A stretch of 24,875 nucleotides of DNA from Desulfuromonadaceae bacterium. GTDB lineage: Bacteria; Desulfobacterota; Desulfuromonadia; Desulfuromonadales; SZUA-401. The notes beneath the pieces are model-generated. The model worked only from the letters and a program-made list of their open reading frames with translations, searched no databases and was not told the DNA's origin. The position numbers and the translations under genes were made by a program. The DNA lies in contig QKBP01000113.1 of assembly GCA_003246035.1 (NCBI GenBank), positions 1 to 24,875 of the forward strand, read 5' to 3'. Below, in pieces: positions 8,350 through 16,561 of the stretch. Position 1 is the first letter of the stretch; every line of letters starts with the position of its first letter.

Positions 8350-8685
8350 ATGCACCATTCCCTCCGACGTCCTCTGTTGCTCGTCGCCGTCCTGCTGATC
8401 CTTCTCTCCAATCCGGCGAGCGCCGCGCACCCGGACGGGTCCCCCTGGCCCAAGGTCGAACTTTACACCACGGACTGGTGTCCGCACTGTGTCCAGACCA
8501 AGGCCTTTTTCGATCGCCGCGGCATCCCCTACACACTTTACGACGTGGAGAAGAGCCGCGAAGCGTCCTACCGTAAAAAGCTCATCGCTCCGGGAACCGG
8601 TGTCCCGGTGGTGGTGATCGACGGTATCGTTATCCCCGGCTATGCGCCCAAGGCATTCCTCACCGCCCTCGATCTCGACGACTAA
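8350..8685 (+). CDS. Exported glutaredoxin-like thioredoxin-fold protein
   Basis: A 111-residue protein with an N-terminal signal peptide (RR at 6-7, hydrophobic core LLLVAVLLILL at about 9-19, probable cleavage after ASA at about 23-25). The mature part is a glutaredoxin-like domain: VELYTTDWCPHC (36-47) with redox pair Cys44-Pro-His-Cys47, and the cis-Pro loop GTGVPVVVIDG (82-92, Pro86) followed by the GY motif used for thiol binding. Glutaredoxins are usually cytoplasmic; a secreted one would act on periplasmic disulfides, possibly in heme or cytochrome c thiol handling given the nearby ResB/CcsA genes (inference). The ATG directly abuts the TAA of the receiver-GAF gene, suggesting translational coupling. 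Confidence 0.88.
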   Translation: MHHSLRRPLLLVAVLLILLSNPASAAHPDGSPWPKVELYTTDWCPHCVQTKAFFDRRGIPYTLYDVEKSREASYRKKLIAPGTGVPVVVIDGIVIPGYAPKAFLTALDLDD

Positions 8686-8773
8686 GCCCTGTCACGCTCA
8701 GGATCGTGCTGGACTGCGGTCCTTCGTTCCACCATACGCCCCGGGGCTCCTCCCGGCTGTATCGTCGCCACGA

Positions 8774-9844
8774 TCAGAGGAGCGGCTCCGTCGTGTACGC
8801 GACATTCGCCTCGTCCGTGACAAATGGACGTAACGGCTTGCGATGTCGGAGATGCTCGACCCAGTCCGGGATGAGCAGCGCGGTTTTTCCCGAGAGAACC
8901 AGATCAGCGTGCTTCAGCGCCTGCTCTGCGGTCTCCCGATCATAGATCTTGCCGCAGATCATCAGCGGTTTGTCCGTGACCTCGCGGGTCATCTGCAGGA
9001 TGGTCTGATCCTCGCCGAAGGCTGCTTCAGAAAAATCGTAGGTCGACAGGGAGAGGATGTCGAGCGGCTCACGCTCAAGCAGGCGGATCAAGGTCTGCCA
9101 CTCGGCCCGATCGGCGAACAGGGAGACATCCATGTCGGCGATCCCCCAGTTAGAGACCCGGAAGGTCAGCAGACGCTCTTCCGGGACCACCGGGCGCACG
9201 GCGCGGATTACCTCGCGGGCAAACCGGAAGCGCCCTTCGAGGTCCCCACCATACTCGTCGCGGCGCCGGTTCGAGTAGCTGGAGAGGAACTGGTTGATCA
9301 GGTAACCGTGCGCACCGTGAATTTCGATGCCATCGAAACCAGCGGCCACGGCTCCACGCGCTGTCTCGACAAAGCCCTGGATGACGTGTGCGATATCGAA
9401 GTGGCTCATCGCGTCGGGGGTCGGATAGGGTTGCCCGGTCAGCGGGTTGTCCTGTCGCGGGGCAACCGCGCTCGGGGCGATGCTCCGGCCTGCGGGATTG
9501 ACTTCGGGCCAGGCCATCCGCCCGCAATGGAACATCTGCATGATCGAGACCGCACCAAGGCAGCGGATCTTCTCCACTGTCGCGCCCCAGGCGTCGATCT
9601 GGCGCTGGGTTGTCAGGCGTGCCTGCCCCGGGTAGCCCTGGGCGCTCTCGTAATCGGTGACGATCGCCTCGGTATAGACCAGGGCGGCCCCTTTTTCGGC
9701 GCGTCGCACAAGGAAGTCGAGGACATCCTGGCGAGGGATACTGTCGACCTGCGAAGACATGCGGGTCATCGGGGCGACCCCGAGGCGATTGCGAAAGGTG
9801 AACCCTTTGACCTGAAAGGGGGTGAAACAGCGCTCTGCGGACAT
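8774..9844 (-). CDS. NADH:flavin oxidoreductase, Old Yellow Enzyme family
   Basis: A 356-residue FMN-dependent TIM-barrel oxidoreductase, the OYE/YqjM-like size without the C-terminal iron-sulfur and FAD/NAD modules of 2,4-dienoyl-CoA reductase. Landmarks: NRLGVAPMTRMS (19-30), IMQMFHCGRMAWPE (101-114), the substrate-binding pair His176/His179 in EIHGAHGYLINQFLS, NRRRDEYGGDLEGRFRF (192-208) and CGKIYDRETAEQAL near the end. Such enzymes reduce activated C=C bonds using NAD(P)H; the natural substrate is not predictable. Two ATGs lie close together at 9850 and 9844. AAGGAG abuts the first and is six bases ahead of the second, so 9844 is preferred. It is convergent with the glutaredoxin gene; the 88-bp gap shows no strong terminator. 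Confidence 0.92.
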   Translation of the reverse strand: MSAERCFTPFQVKGFTFRNRLGVAPMTRMSSQVDSIPRQDVLDFLVRRAEKGAALVYTEAIVTDYESAQGYPGQARLTTQRQIDAWGATVEKIRCLGAVSIMQMFHCGRMAWPEVNPAGRSIAPSAVAPRQDNPLTGQPYPTPDAMSHFDIAHVIQGFVETARGAVAAGFDGIEIHGAHGYLINQFLSSYSNRRRDEYGGDLEGRFRFAREVIRAVRPVVPEERLLTFRVSNWGIADMDVSLFADRAEWQTLIRLLEREPLDILSLSTYDFSEAAFGEDQTILQMTREVTDKPLMICGKIYDRETAEQALKHADLVLSGKTALLIPDWVEHLRHRKPLRPFVTDEANVAYTTEPLL

Positions 9845-9886
9845 GATCATCTCCTTGCCGTGCTAGAAAGCGGATACCTGTTTTGC

Positions 9887-9914
9887 ATTTTATCAGGGGA
9901 CCACGATCCGCCAA
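9887..9914 (-). promoter_or_regulatory. Candidate sigma-70 promoter for the OYE gene
   Basis: On the minus strand TTGGCG (9914-9909), a 16-bp spacer and TAAAAT (9892-9887) lie about 43 bases ahead of the OYE start codon. The -35 box matches consensus at four of six positions and the -10 at five of six. It is placed just after the dxs terminator, as expected for a separate transcription unit. Confidence 0.4.
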
Positions 9915-9920
9915 CCGGCA

Positions 9921-9948
9921 TAAAAAAAGGCCGGGTCTCCCCGGCCTT
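9921..9948 (-). terminator. Rho-independent terminator after dxs
   Basis: Read on the minus strand, AAGGCCGGG and CCCGGCCTT form a 9-bp stem around a GAGA tetraloop, followed by a run of Ts (the plus strand shows seven As at 9922-9928). It begins about 23 bp after the dxs stop codon and closes the xseA-M23-xseB-ispA-dxs operon. Confidence 0.92.
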
Positions 9949-9971
9949 CGTGATGATGTCCGTTTATCAGG

Positions 9972-11846
9972 TCACTGAAGGAACGTCCGCACCTGCTTGA
10001 CGACCCCCTCGACGTCGATCGCGATGCGACGGCGCAGCTCCGCCTGACTCCCCTGCTCAACAAAGACATCAGGGATGCCGATACGCAGCGTACGGGGATG
10101 GAGCCCGTTGTCGGCGCAGAACTCGAGAACCGCCGAGCCGAAACCGCCCTGCAGCGCATTCTCTTCAAGCGTGACGAGCGGACGCCCCCCTGCCAGCTCC
10201 TTGAGCAGCAGGTCGCTGTCGAGGGGTTTGACGAAGCGCGCATCCAGCACCGTCATCTCGAGCCCTTCGGCGGCAAGAGCCTCGGCCGCCTGGAGAGCGG
10301 CCTGCACGCCGACGCCTACCCCAAGCAGTACACCGTCCTTGCCGTCGCGCAGTTTCTCGCCGCGCCCGATCGGCAGTGGCGTCGGCGGGGTCTCCAGCGC
10401 AACCCCTTCCGCGTTGCCGCGCGGATAGCGATAGGCGAAGGGTCCGTCGTGGGCTACCGCAGTGACCATCAAACGACGCAGCTCGTTCTCGTCACGAGGA
10501 ACCGCCAGGGTCAGGTTGGGGATGTGGCGCAGGAAAGAGAGGTCAAAGACCCCATGATGGGTCGGCCCGTCGGCTCCGACCAAACCGCCGCGATCGAGTG
10601 CGAAGGTGACCGGGAGGTTCTGCAGGCAGACATCGTGCAGGACGTTGTCGTAGGCACGTTGCAGGAAGGTAGAGTAGATGGTCACTACCGGACGCATCCC
10701 CCGGCAGGCCATCCCGGCGGCAAAAGTCACGGCATGCTGCTCAGCGATCCCGACATCGAAGAATCTCTCGGGGAAGCGCTCGGCAAACGCTTTGAGCCCT
10801 GTCCCTTCCTTCATCGCCGCGGTGATGGCGAGGATCCGCTCGTCCTTTTCAGCCAGATCGACCAGAGTCTTACCGAAGATCCCGGTGTAACTGTCGCCTC
10901 CCCCCTTCTCCCCTTTGACCTTGCCGGTCGCGCGGTCGAAGGGCCCGACACCGTGAAACAGGGAGGGGTTGCTCTCGGCCGGAGGGTATCCCCGCCCCTT
11001 CTTGGTCACCACGTGAACCAGCACAGGCCCCTCAAGGCGCGAAACGTTTTGCAGCGTCTCGCAGAGATCCTCGAGGTTGTGCCCGTCGATCGGCCCGTAG
11101 TAGTCGAAGCCGAACGCTTCGAACAGCATTCCGGGAGTCAAAAATCCCTTGATCGAATCCTCGGCGCGATGAGCCAAGTTCAGTAGCTCCTTGCCGAACC
11201 CGGGGAGGTGGCCGAGCAGGTTCTCGGCCTCACGCTTAAAGCGGACAAAGAGGTCGGAGGAGAACTTGCGACTCAGGAACGAGGAGATCGCACCGACGTT
11301 CGTGGAGATCGACATCTCATTGTCGTTGAGGATCACCACCATGTTCTTCTTGAGGTGTCCAGCGTGGTTGAGGCCTTCGAACGCCAAACCGGCGGTCAGG
11401 CTGCCGTCGCCGATAATCGCCACCACCTTCTCGTCTCCCCCGCAGGCGTCCCGTGCCGCCGCCATCCCGAGGGCCGCCGAGATCGAGGTGCTCGAATGGC
11501 CTACATCGAAGCAGTCGTGCTCGCTCTCGCAACGTTTCGGGAAACCGCTGACACCATCCAGCTGCCTCAGCGTACCGAAGTGGGCACGCCGCCCGGTCAG
11601 GAGTTTGTGGGCATAGGCCTGATGACCGACGTCCCAGATCAGCTTGTCCTTGGGAGTTTCGAACACCTTGTGCAGCGCCAGGGTCAGCTCAATGACGCCG
11701 AGCGAACTGGCGAGGTGACCTCCGGTCTGCGCCACCGTGGAGATGATCTCCTCGCGCAGTTCACCAGCGAGCTGGCGGAGCTGGGGGAAGCTGAGATCAC
11801 GGAGCTTGTCGATCGAGGTCACTGTATCGAGTAGGGGTTCAGACAT
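9972..11846 (-). CDS. dxs: 1-deoxy-D-xylulose-5-phosphate synthase Dxs
   Basis: A 624-residue thiamine-diphosphate enzyme catalysing the first step of the MEP isoprenoid pathway: pyruvate plus glyceraldehyde 3-phosphate to DXP. Landmarks: His44 in [21 protein letters not shown] (71-81), the TPP-Mg motif GDGSLTAG (146-153) through NDN (174-176), and the catalytic Glu369 in [15 protein letters not shown] that opens the pyrimidine-binding domain, followed by the transketolase C-terminal domain. The length is normal for the family (E. coli 620). The ATG at 11846 has only a weak ribosome-binding site (GGATG) and lies 15 bp after ispA, which makes the allylic diphosphates downstream of DXP. It is the last gene of the operon before the terminator. 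Confidence 0.97.
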   Translation of the reverse strand: MSEPLLDTVTSIDKLRDLSFPQLRQLAGELREEIISTVAQTGGHLASSLGVIELTLALHKVFETPKDKLIWDVGHQAYAHKLLTGRRAHFGTLRQLDGVSGFPKRCESEHDCFDVGHSSTSISAALGMAAARDACGGDEKVVAIIGDGSLTAGLAFEGLNHAGHLKKNMVVILNDNEMSISTNVGAISSFLSRKFSSDLFVRFKREAENLLGHLPGFGKELLNLAHRAEDSIKGFLTPGMLFEAFGFDYYGPIDGHNLEDLCETLQNVSRLEGPVLVHVVTKKGRGYPPAESNPSLFHGVGPFDRATGKVKGEKGGGDSYTGIFGKTLVDLAEKDERILAITAAMKEGTGLKAFAERFPERFFDVGIAEQHAVTFAAGMACRGMRPVVTIYSTFLQRAYDNVLHDVCLQNLPVTFALDRGGLVGADGPTHHGVFDLSFLRHIPNLTLAVPRDENELRRLMVTAVAHDGPFAYRYPRGNAEGVALETPPTPLPIGRGEKLRDGKDGVLLGVGVGVQAALQAAEALAAEGLEMTVLDARFVKPLDSDLLLKELAGGRPLVTLEENALQGGFGSAVLEFCADNGLHPRTLRIGIPDVFVEQGSQAELRRRIAIDVEGVVKQVRTFLQ

Positions 11847-11861
11847 GATTCATCCATCTCT

Positions 11862-12752
11862 TTACGAGGTACGGTCTACGATGTAGCGGGCGATGGCCCG
11901 CAGCGGTTCGGCCGCGGGACCGAGCGGCTCGACAGCCTGCAGCGCCCTGTCCCTGAGTTCGCGGGCGTACGCCTGGGCAGCTTCGAGCCCCATCAGCGCC
12001 GGGTAGGTGGCCTTCCCCCGTTCCTGGTCACTGCCGACATCCTTGCCGAGCTCTTCCTGGCTGCCGACGATATCGAGGATATCATCAGCGACCTGAAATG
12101 CCAGCCCGGCAGCGGCGCCGTAGGCACGCAGGGCCTCAGCGGCAGGCACATCGGCTCCGCCGATGACCCCGCCGATATCGATGGCGGCGCTGATCAGGGC
12201 GCCGGTCTTGTGGCGATGAATGTACTCGAGCTGGTCACGGTTGATGGTCTTGCCTTCTGACTCCATGTCGACCACCTGTCCGCCAACCATTCCGCACGAA
12301 CCGGACGCGGCCGCGAGCAGCCGGATCGCCTGCAGAGTCGCACTGCTGTCGACCCCTTTCCAGACCCCGGGATCGCTCAGGAGCACGAAGGCCTCGGTCA
12401 GCAGGGCGTCGCCGGCCAAAATCGCGATGGCCTCGCCGTAGACCTTGTGATTGGTTGGACGGCCACGGCGGAAATCGTCGTCGTCCATGGCCGGCAGATC
12501 GTCGTGGATCAACGAATAGGTGTGAATCATCTCGATGGCACAGGCTGCAGGAAGGACCCGTTCAGCATCGCCACCGACTGCCTCACACGCCGCCATCATC
12601 AGGATCGGACGGATCCTCTTCCCTCCGGCAAAGACCGAGTAATGCATCGAGCCGTGCAGGGCCTCGGGACGTGCAGTTTCGTCCGGCAGATAATTGCGCA
12701 GGGCGGCGTCGACCATCGTCACCCGACGCTTGAGATACGCCTTGAGGTCCAT
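11862..12752 (-). CDS. ispA: Short-chain polyprenyl diphosphate synthase (farnesyl/geranylgeranyl type) IspA
   Basis: A 296-residue trans-prenyl synthase that condenses isopentenyl diphosphate with allylic diphosphates, giving farnesyl (or possibly geranylgeranyl) diphosphate for quinones, bactoprenol and hopanoids. Both Asp-rich motifs are intact: FARM DDLPAMDDDD (84-93), preceded by Tyr79-Ser80 as in E. coli IspA, and SARM DDILD (223-227). GGKRIRP (43-49), GGQVVDM (157-163) and the KTG motif (182-184) are also present. The start is the ATG at 12752, which shares its first base with the xseB stop (TGATG); a TTG three bases earlier is less likely. Product chain length is uncertain. Confidence 0.93.
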   Translation of the reverse strand: MDLKAYLKRRVTMVDAALRNYLPDETARPEALHGSMHYSVFAGGKRIRPILMMAACEAVGGDAERVLPAACAIEMIHTYSLIHDDLPAMDDDDFRRGRPTNHKVYGEAIAILAGDALLTEAFVLLSDPGVWKGVDSSATLQAIRLLAAASGSCGMVGGQVVDMESEGKTINRDQLEYIHRHKTGALISAAIDIGGVIGGADVPAAEALRAYGAAAGLAFQVADDILDIVGSQEELGKDVGSDQERGKATYPALMGLEAAQAYARELRDRALQAVEPLGPAAEPLRAIARYIVDRTS

Positions 12753-12985
12753 CAACGCTCCCCATCGCGATCGAAGGGGATTTTCTCGAGATCCCCGTCG
12801 GTGTTTTCCCGCAGCAGTTCGACGCGCTGCTCCGCCTGCTGCAGCGCTTCACGGCAGCGCTTGGCGCGCAACACCCCTTCCTCGTAGACCCGCATCGACT
12901 CTTCAAGGGTGAGCTCGCCGCTCTCGAGTTGCTCAACGGCCTGCTCAAGGAGCTTCAATTGTTGTTCAAAATTCTCTTCACTCAT
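12752..12985 (-). CDS. xseB: Exodeoxyribonuclease VII small subunit XseB
   Basis: A 77-residue acidic, helical protein with the full XseB pattern: FEQQLKLLEQAVEQLESGEL (6-25, in part), TLEESMRVYEEGV and the helical tail LRAKRCREALQQAEQRVELL. XseB binds in several copies along the coiled-coil arm of XseA to form exonuclease VII, which cuts single-stranded DNA into short acid-soluble pieces in mismatch repair and damage processing. It is followed by ispA with a TGATG overlap, an arrangement also common elsewhere. Unusually, xseA is not directly adjacent: a secreted M23 peptidase gene lies between them. The 46-bp gap upstream contains no obvious terminator. Confidence 0.95.
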   Translation of the reverse strand: MSEENFEQQLKLLEQAVEQLESGELTLEESMRVYEEGVLRAKRCREALQQAEQRVELLRENTDGDLEKIPFDRDGER

Positions 12986-13031
12986 AGCACATTCCGGAAC
13001 TGGTTATTATGGCACCGTGTAAAAAAATCGG

Positions 13032-13883
13032 TCAAGGAGATTCCCCGGCAAAGGCCTTCACCACGGAGAGCGGATCGACCCGGTTCCCCTGGATCCGGAC
13101 GGTCCAGTGGAGATGTGGGCCGGTCGAGCGTCCGCTGCTGCCGACCCGCCCGAGGGGGGTCCCCTCCTTGACCGTATCCCCGACTGCCACCTGGCTTTCG
13201 GAAAGATGGGCCATGAGCGAGAAGAGACCGCCACCATGATCGACGATCACCGTCAGGCCGGTATAGAAGAGGTCGGTGACCAGCACCACCCGCCCCGCGC
13301 CGGGACTGCGGATCGGCGTGCCGGCAGGGCTCCTGAAATCGGTCCCCGAGTGCATGGTCTTTTTGACCCCGTTGAGTATCCGTCTCTTGCCGAAGACACT
13401 GCTGACCGGCTCATCGACAGGTCGCGAAAACGTCCCGGCCTGCAACGGGCCGCTCCAGTCGTCCCACAACGCCGTGAGGAGTTTGTGTTCGTTGGCAATC
13501 CTTTCGAGTACCTCGGGGCTCTTCGGGGTGACCATCCCTTCGGGGAGGGTGAGGCGTTCGACCGGGCGCTGGACACCGCGAACCGTCAGATCGACCCGCA
13601 GGTTGTAGCTGTGCCCCGTGGGGAGCGAAGCCACGACGTACATGGGGTAGGTCCCCGGCTCGGTGTCGACGTCAACCCCGAACAGCGCCTCCCAGCGCTC
13701 GCCGCGCTTCTGCAGGGGGATCACCCTGTCGTCAAAGCGGACCGCACCAACCGAGAGTTCGGGCCCTTCCCAACGGATCCAAGCGACCTCACCGGCGTTG
13801 ACCGCCGGCGGCACCATCATCAGGTGGGCCCCCCAGCCCCCGACCGGCCACAGGAGGATAAACATCCATAGCAGGTTTTTCAC
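13032..13883 (-). CDS. Secreted M23 (LytM) peptidoglycan peptidase
   Basis: A 283-residue protein with a signal peptide (LLWMFILLWPVGGWG, about 4-18), an N-terminal beta-rich region of M23N type (about 20-105, with a TEPGTYPMYVVA strand) and a C-terminal LytM domain (about 160-275). All zinc and catalytic residues are present: His178 and Asp182 in MHSGTDF, His226 in SLMAHLS, and His257/His259 in TGPHLHW. It should therefore be an active periplasmic endopeptidase that cuts peptide cross-links, in contrast to the EnvC homologue further right. The start is GTG at 13883, overlapping the xseA stop as GTGA. It sits in an otherwise cytoplasmic DNA repair/isoprenoid operon. Confidence 0.9.
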   Translation of the reverse strand: MKNLLWMFILLWPVGGWGAHLMMVPPAVNAGEVAWIRWEGPELSVGAVRFDDRVIPLQKRGERWEALFGVDVDTEPGTYPMYVVASLPTGHSYNLRVDLTVRGVQRPVERLTLPEGMVTPKSPEVLERIANEHKLLTALWDDWSGPLQAGTFSRPVDEPVSSVFGKRRILNGVKKTMHSGTDFRSPAGTPIRSPGAGRVVLVTDLFYTGLTVIVDHGGGLFSLMAHLSESQVAVGDTVKEGTPLGRVGSSGRSTGPHLHWTVRIQGNRVDPLSVVKAFAGESP

Positions 13884-15076
13884 GGCTCGAGCTCCTCGAT
13901 CGTGGCAACGGCATCGCCGACAGCGAAACGAATCCGAACCTGCTCGCGCGCCTGCAACGCGTCGGCACGTCGGACAACTGCGCGGCTTTCGACATGGGTA
14001 ACGATACTGTAGCCACGCTGCAGGGTCCGTAACGGCGAATAGGCGTCGAGCGAAGCCGCCGTCCTGTCCAGACGCCCCCTAAGGCGTTCAAACGTGCGCT
14101 GTAGAGCGCTGTCGAGTCTGCGCTTATGAAGCGTGAGTCGCTCACCTGTCTCGGCGAGCACCTGCGCCGGGGAACGCAGACGACGCTGTAGCGCCGCCAC
14201 CCGTTCACCGAGTTGGGCGAGACGACGCATCTGGGCCTGCTCCAATCGCTGGTCGAGATGGTCCAGGTGAGTTTCGATCTCCTGACAGCTCCGGGCAACG
14301 ATTTCGGCGGCGACACTCGGAGTCGGCGCACGATGGTCCGCGACGAAATCGGCGATGGTCCAATCGACCTCGTGACCAACCGCGGAGATGACCGGGATGC
14401 GCGAAGCGAAGATCGCACGGGCGACCGCTTCGTCGTTGAAGGCCCAGAGATCCTCGAGACTCCCTCCGCCTCGGCCGACGATCAGCACGTCAGCGGCGCG
14501 GTGCCGGTTGCAGGCCTCGATCGCTTGGACGATCTCTCCGGGGGCTTCGTCACCCTGCACCCGCACCGGGAACAAGACCACCCGGACACCGGCAGCACGA
14601 CGCCGCAGGACCTGGAGAATGTCCTGTATGGCCGCGCCGCTTGGCGACGTCACCACCCCCACGGTTCGGGGGTGAGGAGGGAGCGGTCGCTTGCGTTCAG
14701 CGGCAAATAACCCCTCCTTCTCCAGGCGCTCCTTGAGCTGTTCATAGGCGGCCTGGAGGCCACCGTCGCCCTTGTGCTCAAGGTGCTCGACCAGCAGCTG
14801 CAGCTCGCCACGCTGTGGGTAAACCGAGAGCCGGCCCCGGCAGACGACCTGGGTACCATCCTCGGGGCGACCAGACAGCAGACGGTTGAACTGGCGGAAC
14901 ATCACCGCGCGCAGCTGGCAACGGCTGTCCTTGAGAGAAAAGTAAAAGTGCCCCGAGGCCGGAGCGGCAAAATTGGAGACCTCTCCCTCCACCGTGACCT
15001 GCATGAAATTCTCTTCCACGACCTCCTGAAGCAGCAGAACGAGGCGTGAAACCGACAGTATCTCTTCCTGAAACAT
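13880..15076 (-). CDS. xseA: Exodeoxyribonuclease VII large subunit XseA
   Basis: A 398-residue catalytic subunit of exonuclease VII. The N-terminal OB-fold (about 5-100, with VEGEVSNFAAPASGHFYFSL in part) binds single-stranded DNA. The catalytic region shows VGVVTSPSGAAIQDIL (139-154), IVGRGGGSLEDLWAFNDE (199-216) and SAVGHEVDWTIADFVAD (231-247), all conserved. A long coiled-coil arm follows and then the C-terminal QRGYSIVT segment. It is about 55-60 residues shorter than E. coli XseA (456), the loss falling in the coiled-coil arm. The ATG at 15076 has only a weak ribosome-binding site. It opens the operon and diverges from the ParA-type gene across a 90-bp region. Confidence 0.96.
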   Translation of the reverse strand: MFQEEILSVSRLVLLLQEVVEENFMQVTVEGEVSNFAAPASGHFYFSLKDSRCQLRAVMFRQFNRLLSGRPEDGTQVVCRGRLSVYPQRGELQLLVEHLEHKGDGGLQAAYEQLKERLEKEGLFAAERKRPLPPHPRTVGVVTSPSGAAIQDILQVLRRRAAGVRVVLFPVRVQGDEAPGEIVQAIEACNRHRAADVLIVGRGGGSLEDLWAFNDEAVARAIFASRIPVISAVGHEVDWTIADFVADHRAPTPSVAAEIVARSCQEIETHLDHLDQRLEQAQMRRLAQLGERVAALQRRLRSPAQVLAETGERLTLHKRRLDSALQRTFERLRGRLDRTAASLDAYSPLRTLQRGYSIVTHVESRAVVRRADALQAREQVRIRFAVGDAVATIEELEP

Positions 15077-15112
15077 CTAAACAATCCGTTGAGTTGCGTG
15101 ATCTGTTTCTGA

Positions 15113-15141
15113 TTGACACGCTGCTTTAATTAACCTATAGG
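15113..15141 (+). promoter_or_regulatory. Strong sigma-70-like promoter for the ParA-type gene
   Basis: TTGACA (15113-15118) is a perfect -35 and lies 17 bp from TATAGG (15136-15141). Transcription would start near 15148, about 19 bases before the ATG at 15167. The -10 lies in a perfect 10-bp palindrome ACCTATAGGT (15133-15142), preceded by TTAATTAA (15126-15133); either may be an operator. The same 90 bp must also hold the leftward xseA promoter, which I could not pick out with confidence. Confidence 0.65.
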
Positions 15142-15166
15142 TAGGCCACATGCCTATGGAGTGGAC

Positions 15167-16561
15167 ATGGCTCAGCCCTACGTGATCACCGTCTCAAGCG
15201 AGAAAGGGGGCGTCGGTAAAACCACCGTCGCCATCAACCTCGCCATCTTTCTCAAGGCCCTCGCCGAAGAACTGCCGGTCACTCTTCTCAGCTTCGACAA
15301 CCACTTCTCCGTCGACAGCATGTTCCGCATCGGCAAACAACCACGCGGAGGCCATGTCGGCGACCTGTTCTCCGGTTGCCCGGCCGAAAGCCTGGTCGAA
15401 ACCGGCGAGTTCGGAGTGCAGTTCATCCCATCCTGTCGCGAGCTTAACGACTGGAAGACGAGGATTTCGTCCCCCCTCACGCTCGCCGCGGCGTTGGCCG
15501 AGAGCCGTCTCGATGGGGTACTGATCCTCGACACCCGGCCCGAACTGGACATCTTCACGCGTAACGCCATCAGCAGCGCCGATCGGGTCATTATTCCGGT
15601 CAAGGATACGCCCTCGCTCGAAAACTGCCGACACCTCTTCGAGTTCGCCGACAGCCTGAAGATCCCGCGACAGCGGCTGAAGGTTCTCCCTTGTCTGGTC
15701 GACTTTCGAATCCAGTACGACGGCCCATTCAAGAACCCGCATCAGCTCATGAAGGCCTTCGCCATCAATCGCGGCTACCGCTGCTTCGACGGCTGCATCT
15801 CCAAGAGCCCGAAGGTCGAGTCCCTCAACACCAACCCCGAAGGGAAGATCTTTCCGGTCCTGACCTACGGCAAGGGGACCGATGTCCACCAGCAGTTTAC
15901 AGCTCTGGCACGTGAAATGATCTCGGAGGTCACCGGACCGGCGCCCCGTCGGCTCGCCGAAGTCTCACAGGCCCTCTGCGCCGACCGTCTGGCTCGCCAG
16001 GCGGATTATCGTCGGCGGCTGGACAACCTGCACCAGACCTGCCCGCTGTGCGGGGTTGAGCTGGTCGACGCGTCGGGAGTCCGCCAGGGGGCGGCCTTCT
16101 ACCTGGAGAACTCGACCGGCCGGTTCAGCGCCTTTGCACACGAGGATTGCATAAATCGCATGCTTATGTCGCGCTTCTTCACCGGCCCTTCCGGGGGTGA
16201 CGGGCTTTCGGAAAGCGTGCAGGAGCTGTTGCGCGAAACCTACCGGCGCTGCTACTTCGCCCTGCGGCGCGCACCGGGAACGCGGAACTACGTCACCCCC
16301 CAGATCAGCCTGTACCGCTTCGACGAAAACGGTCTGGAGATTTCTCACCAGACCATTTCCCTAGACTCAGGCCAAGGAGGTACGGATGAACTTGTACGCC
16401 TCCTCAAACTCAGCCTCGCAGGTGGTGAGAATCAGGACGAACCCTTCCTGCTGATGCGCAGGGTCTCAAGGGACTTCCCCGACAGTATCCTGACCCCCGG
16501 GGATCGCGCGACCTTCGATCAGGTCCGGCACCGCATCGCCGATCAATTCCCGCGCCTCTGA
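15167..16561 (+). CDS. ParA/MinD-type ATPase with C-terminal Cys2-His-Cys module
   Basis: A 464-residue protein. The N-terminal half (about 5-255) is a deviant-Walker P-loop ATPase: SSEKGGVGKTT (10-20, signature Lys13 and Lys18), LLSFDNHFSVD (40-50), Walker B-like VLILDTRPELD (118-128) and VIIPVKDTPS (141-150). The C-terminal half (about 260-464) has no domain I can name. It contains C292-PLC295 and H325-EDC328, a plausible zinc site. ParA/MinD ATPases position plasmids, chromosomes or envelope machines; this one has no ParB partner here and no C-terminal amphipathic helix is obvious. The ATG at 15167, five bases after GGAG, is preferred over GTG at 15161. Its 3' end overlaps the convergent YibQ-type gene by 19 bp. 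Its role is unknown. Confidence 0.8.
   Translation: MAQPYVITVSSEKGGVGKTTVAINLAIFLKALAEELPVTLLSFDNHFSVDSMFRIGKQPRGGHVGDLFSGCPAESLVETGEFGVQFIPSCRELNDWKTRISSPLTLAAALAESRLDGVLILDTRPELDIFTRNAISSADRVIIPVKDTPSLENCRHLFEFADSLKIPRQRLKVLPCLVDFRIQYDGPFKNPHQLMKAFAINRGYRCFDGCISKSPKVESLNTNPEGKIFPVLTYGKGTDVHQQFTALAREMISEVTGPAPRRLAEVSQALCADRLARQADYRRRLDNLHQTCPLCGVELVDASGVRQGAAFYLENSTGRFSAFAHEDCINRMLMSRFFTGPSGGDGLSESVQELLRETYRRCYFALRRAPGTRNYVTPQISLYRFDENGLEISHQTISLDSGQGGTDELVRLLKLSLAGGENQDEPFLLMRRVSRDFPDSILTPGDRATFDQVRHRIADQFPRL

Noticed and set aside
8710..8776. Possible terminators between the glutaredoxin and OYE genes
   Set aside because: GGAC-TGCG-GTCC and ATCGT-CGCC-ACGAT hairpins are short and lack a T-run in either direction, so I do not call them terminators.
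8843..10000. 385-codon open frame opposite the OYE gene
   Set aside because: It is antisense to a clearly real enzyme, has no recognisable domain, and is rich in residues typical of the mirror frame of GC-rich genes.
10098..11186. Long plus-strand open frames opposite dxs and ispA
   Set aside because: Both genes on the minus strand are highly conserved; the opposite frames have no motif or ribosome-binding site.
15161..16561. Plasmid partition locus around the ParA-type gene
   Set aside because: No parB gene, no iterated parS-like repeats and no replication gene are present, and both sides are chromosomal housekeeping operons.
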